Source: Maea johnstoni
Lineage: Eukaryota > Annelida > Polychaeta > Spionida > Magelonidae
Assembly: GCA_963942565.1 (NCBI GenBank)
Contig: OZ012688.1
Span: 17,858,152-17,922,151, forward strand
Direction: 5' to 3'
Length of the DNA: 64,000 nucleotides
This document shows, piece after piece, positions 11,845-22,217 of the stretch. Position 1 is the first letter of the stretch; every line of letters starts with the position of its first letter. The position numbers were made by a program, and so were the translations under genes. The notes beneath the pieces are model-generated. The model had not been told where the DNA came from. It worked only from the letters and a program-made list of their open reading frames with translations, and ran no database searches.

Positions 11845-12325
11845 CACCATAGTGAACCATCCTCATAGCTGACTGACTAATCACCACGACGAAAGAACGC
11901 AACCCTCATGTCGTAAATAACGCATGATTAGTCGATTTTATCTTGCGAGGATGAAATTCTTTGACCACAGATTCGTAAAATTCAAACAGCAACCTCTCTT
12001 AGTCTCGTATAATTTATTGACTGTATTGAAAAAATAGAAAAAATAAAAGTTCCCGTAGTGACCTATCCTCATCGCTAACTGCCTAATCACCACGACAAAA
12101 AACACACGCAACCCTCATGTCGTAAACAACTTATGATTAGTGGATTTCACCTAGTTTAGTAGAGTTTATTGACTGCATTGCAAATAATACAATAATGAAG
12201 TTCCCATAGTGAACCATCCTCGTAGCTAACTGCCTAATCATTTCGACAAAAAAGACGCAACCCTCATGTCGTAAACAACTCATGATTAGTCGATGTCACC
12301 TAGCGAGGATGAAATTCTATGAAAA
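11845..12325. repeat. Three-copy tandem repeat (about 150-205 bp)
   Basis: Copies begin near 11849, 12056 and 12208 with 'tagtgaaccatcctca'. They share 'cgcaaccctcatgtcgtaaa' and end with 'tgattagtcgat' and 'gcgaggatgaaattct'. Each holds the inverted pair CTAATCA/TGATTAG about 45 bases apart, which is retained in all three copies. Confidence 0.85.
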
Positions 12326-12334
12326 AGTGCAGCC

Positions 12335-12600
12335 TCTCCTCTAATAAGATATTGTTTTGGCTATAGATATGCAACAGTACTACCAATATATTATCATGGT
12401 CATCATCATCAGCAAGACCATTCAATGCAACTGGTTGTGGTGGTGTAATTAACATTTCTGCCATGCAGATTTGAAAAATGTAACAACACCTCTGATGAAA
12501 TATTGTTTTTGGCTAAAGATATGCAACAGTACTGCCAATGTATCCTCATAATCAGCATTGTAGCCAGACCACCCAAGGCAACTTCTTGTATTGTTGTAAC
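12335..12600. repeat. Two-copy direct repeat, ~150 bp apart
   Basis: 'atattgttttggctatagat' followed by 'atgcaacagtactaccaat' near 12349 recurs near 12499 as 'atattgtttttggctaaaga' followed by 'atgcaacagtactgccaat'. Confidence 0.8.
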
Positions 12601-12719
12601 AAATCTTTCTTTTATCATCATGACAACAATATTGATAACAATGATACGACTATGATAATGTCAACGTTTAGTTTTATAATTCTTGTCCATATTACTTTCC
12701 TTCTCCTACTTTTCCTTTT

Positions 12720-13245
<526 letters not shown>

Positions 13246-15785
13246 TTATGTTGGTTAGTACATCTTTACCCTTCGTCAAGTTGACCTTGGGAGCAGGCCT
13301 GATGATGCGATAGACTATTGCAAATCAGTGCCACAATTCATAGCGCAGAGAATTTCCCCACCTTAGTAGGATACACCGTCAATCAAATACATTTTATTTA
13401 AAAAATATTTGATGATAATTTGGTTTCGTACGTAATTTATCCAATATTTCAGATTTACAGAACCATTTAAGCTGTGCTTGATTGGAAACAGGCCTACCGA
13501 TTATTCTTCACATTAAAACATCAATATGCAATCAGAGTGCATATTGGCCAAATTGGAAACCAATGCGATGCCGAGTGGTTTAGTGATAGAGGCAAAAGTC
13601 TTTGTGACCTGCGATGCGACTTTTATACGTTGAATTCCATGACCTCCTCGGTACTCACAAAAAGAGGTATAAATTTTGCTCAAAACTTATACCAAAACTG
13701 TCAAAAGCATACCCTCTTCGGCCAAGCCCTGCTAATACCCTGAGCATTTCTATGCTTATGCGTGTAGCATATGCATACCTTCTGACTATTGTGTAATATC
13801 TTCGTAACCAGAGTTCTTTCCAATATATAATAAAAATATAAATAACTGAAAAATTGAATGAATGAATCCATAAATAAATAAATAAACAAATAAGTAAATA
13901 AGTGAAAAAATAGATAGATAAATAAATGAATGAATAATACTTTATTTTTCGTCTTCTCAAACCGAGCCAATGATTCTCATTGACCGAGACCAGAATACCT
14001 TTCTAGATTTTTAAGGCAAGACATTTTCCCTAAGAAAGGATAGCACCTCCCCCCCCCCCACCATATCAATAATGGAGTGAAGGAATCCCACTCCACCTGT
14101 CGGTCCCCAACAATATCAGTATGAGCTTTCATAAGGCACCTGGTACATGACTTTTACTATTGCAGTTAAACAAAGAACCACCTGCCCCAAACCGCGTATC
14201 TCTACTTGCGCCATACTATAAAATATTATGATGTTCAGACAAGGATGGCTGCCGAAATATTCCATCTGCCCTTTCTTTCTGTCCTAGATTTCGCTGATTT
14301 AGGATATATGTTCGTCTTGGATATTCTTCGAAAATAATATAAATTGATTGCCAGCAATTATGGTTTTTTATTGTCTTTAAGCAAATGCCAGTATGGATAT
14401 TACCCATCCAACATGACATAGCTCACTTAATTGATAAAATCATGACACCCATCCTTATTTGACCTGGTCAGAATTATTTTCGAGAATTGTTTTTCTTCTA
14501 TTCAGAGCCAAAATTGTTCTTCTCCAATGGCAAAGGCAAAATTTCTCAATTTTTAAGGCCAGATAATCATTTTCTTATCTTTCAGGGTCACAATATTTTT
14601 CTTGATTTTCAAGGCAAGATACTTTTCATTAAAAAGGATAGCATCCCCCTCGCCCTCAGAATATCAAATGATCTGCCCCTCAGCAGCATCACCAGAAAAT
14701 TCGTCGTTGTCGTCCCCCACCTGCCGTGGCTGGAGCTTTTGTTATGTCTATGGAAGCTCAGCGAGCTCACGCGCCGAGCCCCGCGCGCGCAGTCATCCAG
14801 GCACCACCGGCTCAAAGGTCGTCTGCGCTCTGACATCTTGTGCCATCAAACGGCCAAAAGGGAAAGATGTCCGCCTAATACTTGCGACCACAATCATATC
14901 CCGGCGCTTAGCGAGAGCGCATCATTTTAAAACCCAGTTACGATATCTAATCAATACGATTTACTGGGGTCGCAGGAACTGAGACGTTGGTTCTCAGGAA
15001 CTGTATTGGGGAAAGGGAGGAAACGAGAGAGTGGTTTTAAGGTTTGCGAGAGCCGGTACCTGGTGAGCTTTCGCCTAGATTTTGTGTAATTTTTCCACTT
15101 GGTTCTTCCTCCGACAAAATGAACTAATTGTATGGCGGGAAATTTCGATCAGGAGCCATCTCCGCTTCATCTTAGTCAGCTAATAGACTCGTAATTACTC
15201 CTGGCATTGATTTTTAGTGAAGTCAGTGTGTAAATTTGGCTTAATTATTGAATTTCCCCGTTCGTCTAATGGAAATTTTATTACGGCGTTATTATCTTAC
15301 ACGCGGACATGAATGGCACATTATGTCCTCAAGGCCCGAGGAACGCTACCGTACAATGTAGATGCTGGCGGAGACTTCGCGGCACTATTGACAGTGCTCA
15401 AACGCCGGCGTGACAATTACTGTTATTTAAGGGATCGGCTCATTCAATTGACGGCACTAGATTGCTACTTTATTGCCTTGCTTGATTGCTCGGGTCAATA
15501 TTAAGGCAGGTTTGCGGCACACAAGTCACGCTTCCAAATCTGCCTTGACGACTGACGGCACAGGTTTATTTCCGGCGGGAAATTCTGCGCAATGTCCACT
15601 CTCGTTCGCAACGACTCTCCGGACTCGCGTTTGTTACTTCCGATGTCGCCACGGCAGCAATAACCATAACAACAAAAGTTACAGCAGAATCATCAAGGGG
15701 ATGTTTTTGTGTTCTAGATCATAAAATCCTCCTTTCTACTGCAATGCGCCCGGGCAATGCGTCACTGCTTGCAATAAAATCCCGA
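13246..15785. other. Mostly unique DNA; one diverged duplication
   Basis: No gene is recognised. A ~80-bp sequence near 13985-14065 ('tttttaaggcaagacatttt' then 'aaaggatagcacc') recurs diverged near 14600-14660 ('ttcaaggcaagatacttttc' then 'aaaaaggatagcatcc'). 15120-15310 is TAAT-rich and repeat-free and could be conserved non-coding DNA. A 9-bp hairpin (CAATATGCA/TGCATATTG) is near 13521-13547. Confidence 0.4.
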
Positions 15786-16046
15786 AGACATATGAACGTT
15801 CATATCCATATGAGCATACATATCTATATACATATCCATAAACATATTAAACATAGATATTCCGATGACATGTTCCCAATCATATTGCATATACATAAAT
15901 ATATACATGTTCATAACCCTAAACATATAGATACTGATACAAAAGCCCGATGACACGTTCATATTTAAATATTTATGTACATTAACATATCCATAAAAAA
16001 CTTAGATATTCGTATACACATAAATATACATATGCATATTCAAAAT
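15786..16046. repeat. AT-rich degenerate CATATA-type repeat
   Basis: Low-complexity CATATA/TCCATA runs hold two copies of 'ccgatgaca(t/c)gttc', near 15862 and 15949. Confidence 0.7.
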
Positions 16047-17616
16047 TCATGAAGAAATCTCTCATGGTGACAAAGTTTGTTGTTTTGTTGGAATTTAGAG
16101 ATTACCGATATATGCGTTATTTGATCTTTTCTGTACTTTTTGGCGGTTTTCATTTCAGTGCATTTGTATATTTCCAATTATCTGAGAAATGGTGGTCAAA
16201 TCAAAGTGAAGCCTCAGAGATGTTGACACCTTGCCGTTCGGACAAAAGCATTTACCTAGGGTGGGTACTTATTTCACGCAAAAACAGTATAGGTTCTGAA
16301 TTGTTGGGCGAAATCGCGCACGTTTAAAAACAAAGACAGCATTGTTTGATAACTATGTTTGCCATTACCAACATTGGTGAGAACAGCATTGTATATTAAA
16401 ATACATGTTTCAATAAAGCACATTTTTATGTAATGTAACGAGAGGTCTCATCTCAGAGGACTTTTTAATTTCAGAGAATTAACTTATTTTCATTTATATT
16501 ATCATAATCTTTTTTCTATGTCAATTTTAAGTTTTTTTTGTTAATCTGTAGTTTTGTATTATGTCTGATGTATATGATTTTGTAATTCACGGAAAACAGT
16601 CAATAAACATATAATGAAACTTCACAAATGTGATCGGGAGACTGTGTTCGCAATATGGAGGGTTCACATCTCCGATGTGTTCACAGAGGAGAGCTTCTCA
16701 GTTCATGCGCAGAAAAGCTACTGGTTATGCGATAGAACAACCGTCGAGAATCATGTTTGATTTTCTCGCTTGTCAGAGGTTTCATGGATATTTGAGCTTT
16801 GGGGAAGGGAAGGGGTAGTATATTCGCAGACATCCCCCACTCGTCCTGGCTTCCTCTAGCCCCCTTCCTGAATCTAATCATCGAGGGGCGCATCGGAAAT
16901 GCACGCTCTCGCTCGCCCTTCCCCGACCACTCAATAAACTGCCTGCCTCTGTTTGTCCAACATTTCCATCACGGCAGGAAAAATGACTAATCCGACGAGA
17001 CATGAGAGAAAAATGCAAAATAAGCCCAAAGCTGGCTTTATGCCTTTAAACAACCTCCCCATAACACTAATATCGCTTCCCTGCGCCGACGAGATTTGAT
17101 CAGCTACGACTATTGACTTTTCTTGAATCGCCGCAATATTTGCCCGTCCCGTCATCTCGGGCGCATTGATCGAATTGGCCCGGAGCACGTCAGCAGTGAT
17201 TGCATTCGGCGAATAAAATTTATAATAATCAAAACTGATATTAATTTCTATTTGTGGTGCTTGGCAGCGAGAGTCTGCGCGGTATTAGGGGGAGATGTGA
17301 TTAAGGGAGCACTAATCCCAGTAATCCATAGGGGGAATATTGAGGGGGTCGGGAAGGAACCCTTAGTTAAATACGAGTGACAATATCGGATATCTGTGCT
17401 CTCGCTCAAGTACTGCCGAAGGCACGAGCGCCTTCCTTCCTGCTCTTCGCGGCTTGTAGGCCCGGTGCGGTAGTAGCGAGACACTCAGGCTGAGAGTGCA
17501 GGAAGTCCGCGCACTCTCTCAGCGAGAAGGCCTAAGTTTATAGAGCGAAGGGTGCCTGAATTATGCCAAAGAGGAAGGGGACACGGGAGTAGTGCTATTA
17601 TCACAATATGTTGGGT
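16047..17616. other. Unique DNA; hairpin and possible conserved block
   Basis: Short ORFs lack recognisable domains. About 16990-17250 is GC-balanced, repeat-free and TAAT/ATTA-containing. A hairpin pairs 17488-17499 (GGCTGAGAGTGC) with 17511-17523 (GCACTCTCTCAGC) over an 11-nt loop. Confidence 0.4.
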
Positions 17617-17637
17617 GGGGGGGGGGGGGGGGGGGGG
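17617..17637. repeat. Poly-G run of 21
   Basis: This is an uninterrupted G homopolymer, and its length in the assembly may be unreliable. Confidence 0.95.
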
Positions 17638-17689
17638 CATGGAAGTAGTGCTATGTTGATCACAATAGGGGTCAGGGGGCGATTTGGAA

Positions 17690-17860
17690 GTTCTGTTTTA
17701 GTCATCTTTTCTGCCATATTGCGGCTAAGTCGTAACTCAACAATTGAAAGTGATGGAGGAAACCGCAGTACCCGGCGAAAACCACCGCCTAATCCAAGTC
17801 ACTGGCAACTTTCTCAGATGCCCCGTCAGGGGTAGGGGGGCGGGGGTCGAGCCACGTCAT
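17690..17860 (-). mobile_element. SINE-like repeat, copy 2 (reverse)
   Basis: The reverse complement shares GCCAGTGACTTGG, GGTGGTTTTCGCCGGGTA, 'ctccatcactt' and 'gacttagccgcaatatggcag' with copy 1 (4365-4495). Confidence 0.75.
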
Positions 17861-17935
17861 TAGAAATGTTGTTCATCGTCAACTTTTCTGCCTTTCTGAT
17901 TTTGACCCATTAGTGACTAAAATGTGCGTCAAGCA

Positions 17936-18119
17936 ATTGTCGTCTGGATCTATAATACTTTTGACAATAACTTTGGAGTTTAAAGTAGCTCTGCAAGATA
18001 TTTGCTAGAGAGTTCTTGGTAGTGTTCTAAATGGTATTTCTCCTTAAACTATTTTAACAACGTTTATTTTGTTTGCAAAGTTTCTCAACATTGCCAGGTT
18101 GCTTTTGACCGCTGTAAGC
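17936..18119 (+). repeat. Dispersed ~200-bp repeat 'R', diverged copy
   Basis: 'gtcgtctggatc', 'acttttgacaataactttgg' and 'aggttgcttttgaccgctgt' match, in order and spacing, the reverse complement of sequences at 41570-41775 and 43437-43650 in the tandem array. It encodes no clear ORF. It directly abuts a decayed SINE (18119-18230). Confidence 0.7.
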
Positions 18120-18230
18120 CAAACGAAAGAGAAAACCGAAGTCCCCGTAGGAAACCACCAACTAACCACATTTCATGTTACTGGCAAATTTCTCACATGC
18201 TCTGCCATAGATCTGAACCCTGACAGTCAG
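18119..18230 (-). mobile_element. Decayed SINE-like repeat, copy 3 (reverse)
   Basis: 'gaaaaccgaag', 'ggaaaccaccaactaaccac' and 'gttactggcaaatttctcac' correspond to the reverse complement of the SINE core. Its end lies just before the LINE 5' region. Confidence 0.5.
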
Positions 18231-18375
18231 TGGCAACAACTAGACCGGCCAGACAAACTACCACCATGGTAGCCATCACAAAATAGTATATGTCACAGAA
18301 AAGACATCGGGTACCACTCAAGCAAAACTCGAACCTGGTAAGCCAAAAAACGCGGCGCCGCCGTACAGAGGTCCT

Positions 18376-19242
18376 ATGGAATCTCGCCGAGCCGGGGTTG
18401 GGATCAATGTGAGTGTGTCTGACAGAAAGTATGACAATGTGCCTGTGTTAAAACCTATTTTCCAGGGTACCCCGAAGCAGCAATCTTTGAATATCTCCTG
18501 GGCCGACGAGGACTCAGATAGCATTGATGATGCTATTCTCAGCATCAATGAAGGAGCCCTTGAGCAAGCCCCTATGAGACCCCCTGGAAGTACTGCCGCA
18601 AACGCTGCACAGGCACCTGATGGCGGCTGGGGCGGCGCGAGACCCAAGGAACCAACTGAGACCGGCGTAAGCAAGGTAGGCGGGTCTGGCAAACCTGCTA
18701 TTATACAAGGCGGCTCACAGGAGCCAGTAGTCACAGACAAGGACAACAAAGGTAATAATGACGACACAGTTGATCCAGTGGTAGGTGAGCTGGAGAGTGA
18801 GGAGGATGGAGAAGAACACGGGTCTATGACGTATGCTGCTATGGCGAGTAAAAATAGATGGTCTACAAAGCAGTATAAGAAAAGGAAACGAAACGTGTCG
18901 AGCCCCAAAGCTGTCCCCCTCCTTAAGGGCATTAAGCATAGACCTCAACGCGAAGTTCTAGTACAAGGAATCGACATAAGGGAGTATGATTGTCTTGAGG
19001 ATGCCGAGTGCTCAGTCGCTGAGCATGTTAAGAGCAGGAAGATAGGCGTGATCTTCGTCAAAGGTCTGACGATGTTTCAGGGCCAAACAGATGCTAGAAT
19101 CAGAGTGGCGGTAGACGCCAAAGATTTCGAAACTGTTCGCGACGATGAGTTCTGGCCAGAACACATATACGTGAGGGAGTGGTACCATAAGGGTCGCAAT
19201 AAGAAAGGAGATAAGAATGGTAACCAAAACAACCGACAATGA
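18376..19242 (+). CDS. LINE ORF1 protein, nucleic-acid-binding type
   Basis: This 288-residue protein is probably the RNA-binding chaperone that packages the element's transcript. Residues 1-150 look disordered: Gly/Pro/Asp-rich, with the acidic run ELESEEDGEE at 138-147. A basic patch (KKRKR, 168-172) precedes a compact region at 192-273 that alternates strand- and helix-like segments (VLVQGI, VAEHVKSRKIGVIFVKGL, RIRVAVDAKDF, DEFWPEHIYVREW). This suggests an RRM-like fold of the kind seen in many LINE ORF1 proteins. There is no zinc knuckle. The tail (RNKKGDKNGNQNNRQ) is basic and Asn-rich. The same frame is open for 44 codons upstream of this ATG (from 18244) without another ATG, so a non-AUG start is conceivable. 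The stop codon shares ATGA with the next ORF. Confidence 0.85.
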   Translation: MESRRAGVGINVSVSDRKYDNVPVLKPIFQGTPKQQSLNISWADEDSDSIDDAILSINEGALEQAPMRPPGSTAANAAQAPDGGWGGARPKEPTETGVSKVGGSGKPAIIQGGSQEPVVTDKDNKGNNDDTVDPVVGELESEEDGEEHGSMTYAAMASKNRWSTKQYKKRKRNVSSPKAVPLLKGIKHRPQREVLVQGIDIREYDCLEDAECSVAEHVKSRKIGVIFVKGLTMFQGQTDARIRVAVDAKDFETVRDDEFWPEHIYVREWYHKGRNKKGDKNGNQNNRQ

Positions 19243-22217
19243 CAATTACACCCATAAGGAATAACTTAAGGCCAGCGTGTGTCAAGAGAGTTCGGAACTT
19301 TCCTAATATAGACGTTTTATGGTATGCCGTTATGTGCGCGATATGTATTCTATTCATAACACAGATACCGCAGACATGTGACGACAAGAGTGGTAGGAGT
19401 TTGGAGCGACACCAGAAGGAGAGCATCCTCAACTTGTCCATAACTGATGTCACCCCATCCATGACGAAATATGAGTGGGACGGAGTCCACGGAGTACACC
19501 GAGGCAACTGCGGCCGTTTAAATTTGGTGAGTGGTATGCTCGATAATATGGAAAACCCGAGTACCCACGTGCCCGTTGATACCTGTTTTGTTTTATATGC
19601 TGTGTGTTACATGATAATTTATCAGACAACTTACGCCGAAATGCAATGCAATATATGCTACTACAGCTCGGTATGGTACTATGGTGAAAGTGCCGAGTCA
19701 CTTTCGCTGGAGGACAATGTAACATCTCAATCTCAATATACCAAAGTTATGCATGTAGAGTATCTATGTATGTATATACTGCCGAAGTTCTTGTGTATAT
19801 TTCAGACGTGTACTGATCCCACCCACAAGCTGAGGAGGACTCGCGCTTACGGGGACTACGTGCTTACAAACAATGGCGAACAACGACACTACTCTATTAT
19901 GCGACTGTATGAGATCCAATACGTTCGGCCTATGGAAGCAGCGATGTCCAACGTAGAACGCCTGTCATCCCGGTACGTGGAGCATCTTAGTGGTTTCCGC
20001 TGGTGCCAGGGACACTGTAATGAGACACTTTCTGTGTACTATAATGTGTATGATGTCTTCTGCGTAAATGATAAATGCATGAGCATACAGTATATGCTAT
20101 GGTATACCACACTACCCCACCGCTACGACAGTGGTGTGGCATATGAAATCAATGACTACGACCCTTTAACCGTTAGTGGTAGTATACCTATACTCGATAT
20201 GACCTCCCAGTGCCGTGTTTTTTGTGGTGATTATATTGTATGTGAATTTTGTATGAAATGTGGCGGGTGGTGTGCCTGTATTAGCAATATACTGTCCGGT
20301 GTTTTTCATATTTTTCAGATAGACCTGAGTTGGTGCAGGCCCCGGGTCGGTACAGGAGATGTCACACTCAGTAGCCCGAGTTGTGAGAGGACAGTTACTT
20401 ATCACCTCATCGTTTTCCCAACCAATATGGCGAAACTCACAGACCAACCCTCGGTCCCACATGAGGCGATGACATCTCGGTCCCGTTCCAGCGGGGCTTT
20501 GTGCCTACCAGTTGTCTATGGGTACGTGTATTTAGGCGTTGTGAGAGCGGTATATAACATATTATGCGCGTCGAGTAAAACTCACGTACAACACCTTCAT
20601 ATTACACCACAGGCATTTTGTTGGGAGAATATATTTACCAATTTGTACATGATTAATATGTGTAGACTGCCTTTGGGCGTTAGATGTTACGAAGTCAATG
20701 GAGCTTCGTTTGAAACATGTGAATGGTACGATACGGTTGGTAGTCATAACGTTATGTTAAGATCACCCAGTATGAAAATGCATTATAGGATGATTAAATT
20801 TAGCGCTCCGTTATCTTTATCATGGTCTAGTGCATACTTAGATATGGCGCAGGATATGTATCCTGTCATGGAATGCTATGATTTACCATCAATATACTCC
20901 CTGTGTTCTATCTTATATTTCGAGGTCGCCGATGCTACAGGAACCGAGCGCTGGACTTGCGAGACGAAATCGGATGGTCGCTCCAAGAGGCGTATACGTG
21001 GTGTCTCCATACGCAAAAAGAGACCCGTCTCACCGGCTGATGCAACCAAACCAACCTCAACCGGCTCCCTGCGCCTCCATGGGCATCATCAGATAGACAT
21101 CTCGAAGACCATGACCGTTCCTGTGGTGAATGTGACAAGTGACTCATGTGTATGTGACTCAGTTACTCGAGCCAGCGCCTTATACAATGTGGCGAAGTAT
21201 CTTGACATGAGCCAGGCATCCAGAAGCACCGAAAAACCCATCTCGCATATTGGTGCAACTGAGCCTACTGTAACCAACGAACTTAACAAGTCAGCAATTT
21301 GCCATGTATCGAGTCTGGCGTGTGTAGATGTAAAAAGACTCTCTATGCAGGCTAGTACAAGCAAGCCAATCTGTTCAGGCCTCTCCCTCGTCCAATGGCA
21401 TTCGTTCTGTGATATTTCGATGACTATGACCTCCCCTACAGTAAATGTGATGAGGGGAATGTGTGTGTATGACCCAGTCAGCGAGTCTCGTGTGCTAACG
21501 AAGGACGTTGGCATGATTTTGACATCATATAAGGCGGCACGACCAGGTATGCACCCAATATGTGTACCTGTTGTGCGATCTTCTCAAACTACGTCACATC
21601 CCCTTGAGACTACACAGCTGGTATGTTTCCACACCAGTCTATGTAGTACGGACTACCATCCGGATAGATGTTTTGAAAGACTATTATTCATGATGTATAT
21701 GCCTTTTCTCTTGTTTTATGCAAGTATGCTCTATTGCAACTCGAGATGTAAATACACAAGGCCGCTGAGTGCCCATGCAAACCTATTTTGGTGTCCGGGT
21801 ATTCTCAGCAGTTTCGGGTATAGCCGAGTATATAGTAGCGCTGTTATCTTGAAATATGCTTGTATGCTCTATGTTAACTCGAGATGTAAATGCTCAAGGT
21901 TGTTGAGTGCCCATGCAAACCTTTTTAGGTGTCCGGGTAATCTCAGCAGTTTCGGGTATAGCCGAGTATATAGTAGCATTGGTTACCTGCTGAAGCAGTG
22001 TATGAACGGTTGCTTAAAGTATGCCTGTATGCTCTATGCCAACTCGAGATGTACATACACAAGGTTGCTGGGTGCCCATGTAAACCTTTTTTGGTGTTCG
22101 GGTAGTCTCAGCAGTCTCGGGTATAGCCGAGTGTATAGTAGCGCTGGTTACTTGTTAAAGCAGTGTACGTACGGTGAATTTCTTAGAAACCAAATATGCA
22201 AAGTACACCAAACCTAA
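19239..22217 (+). CDS. ORFX: 992-aa Cys-rich protein of unknown function
   Basis: I do not recognise this protein. A stop-free run of 992 codons cannot be chance. Residues 1-24 are basic (KRVRN) and are followed by a hydrophobic stretch at about 25-43 (VLWYAVMCAICILFITQI), which suggests a signal peptide or membrane anchor. About 59 cysteines (~6%) and many tyrosines are spread throughout. A dense cluster, QCRVFC...CEFCMKCGGWCAC, lies at 324-347 and could bind zinc or form disulfides. About six N-x-S/T sequons occur. A basic, low-complexity linker (RSKRRIRG, 581-588; KKR, 593-595) separates the N- and C-terminal halves. Residues 623-648 and 727-752 are diverged copies of each other. A second hydrophobic segment (about 814-830) precedes three near-identical ~39-residue repeats starting at 830, 876 and 931 (MLYxNSRC...LSSFGYSRVYSS). 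The start overlaps the ORF1 stop as ATGA; the 3' end overlaps ORF2 by 22 nt. It could be a secreted or membrane protein, or a Cys-rich nucleic-acid binder. Confidence 0.75.
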   Translation: MTITPIRNNLRPACVKRVRNFPNIDVLWYAVMCAICILFITQIPQTCDDKSGRSLERHQKESILNLSITDVTPSMTKYEWDGVHGVHRGNCGRLNLVSGMLDNMENPSTHVPVDTCFVLYAVCYMIIYQTTYAEMQCNICYYSSVWYYGESAESLSLEDNVTSQSQYTKVMHVEYLCMYILPKFLCIFQTCTDPTHKLRRTRAYGDYVLTNNGEQRHYSIMRLYEIQYVRPMEAAMSNVERLSSRYVEHLSGFRWCQGHCNETLSVYYNVYDVFCVNDKCMSIQYMLWYTTLPHRYDSGVAYEINDYDPLTVSGSIPILDMTSQCRVFCGDYIVCEFCMKCGGWCACISNILSGVFHIFQIDLSWCRPRVGTGDVTLSSPSCERTVTYHLIVFPTNMAKLTDQPSVPHEAMTSRSRSSGALCLPVVYGYVYLGVVRAVYNILCASSKTHVQHLHITPQAFCWENIFTNLYMINMCRLPLGVRCYEVNGASFETCEWYDTVGSHNVMLRSPSMKMHYRMIKFSAPLSLSWSSAYLDMAQDMYPVMECYDLPSIYSLCSILYFEVADATGTERWTCETKSDGRSKRRIRGVSIRKKRPVSPADATKPTSTGSLRLHGHHQIDISKTMTVPVVNVTSDSCVCDSVTRASALYNVAKYLDMSQASRSTEKPISHIGATEPTVTNELNKSAICHVSSLACVDVKRLSMQASTSKPICSGLSLVQWHSFCDISMTMTSPTVNVMRGMCVYDPVSESRVLTKDVGMILTSYKAARPGMHPICVPVVRSSQTTSHPLETTQLVCFHTSLCSTDYHPDRCFERLLFMMYMPFLLFYASMLYCNSRCKYTRPLSAHANLFWCPGILSSFGYSRVYSSAVILKYACMLYVNSRCKCSRLLSAHANLFRCPGNLSSFGYSRVYSSIGYLLKQCMNGCLKYACMLYANSRCTYTRLLGAHVNLFWCSGSLSSLGYSRVYSSAGYLLKQCTYGEFLRNQICKVHQT
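21724..22145 (+). repeat. Three tandem repeats inside ORFX
   Basis: Three DNA copies starting near 21726, 21864 and 22029 share 'atgctctat', 'aactcgagatgtaaata' and 'gtttcgggtatagccgagt'. Spacings are 138 and 165 bp, both multiples of three, so the frame is kept. The near-identity indicates recent duplication within the ORF. Confidence 0.9.

Noticed and set aside
19239-22217. ORFX as a viral envelope-type glycoprotein
   Set aside because: The hydrophobic N-terminus, sequons and basic site are suggestive only. There is no recognisable fusion peptide or heptad pattern and no family match, so I leave it as unknown.
19239-22217. ORFX as a chance shadow of another coding frame
   Set aside because: No other frame in this interval is open for more than about 141 codons, and both ends join neighbouring ORFs precisely.
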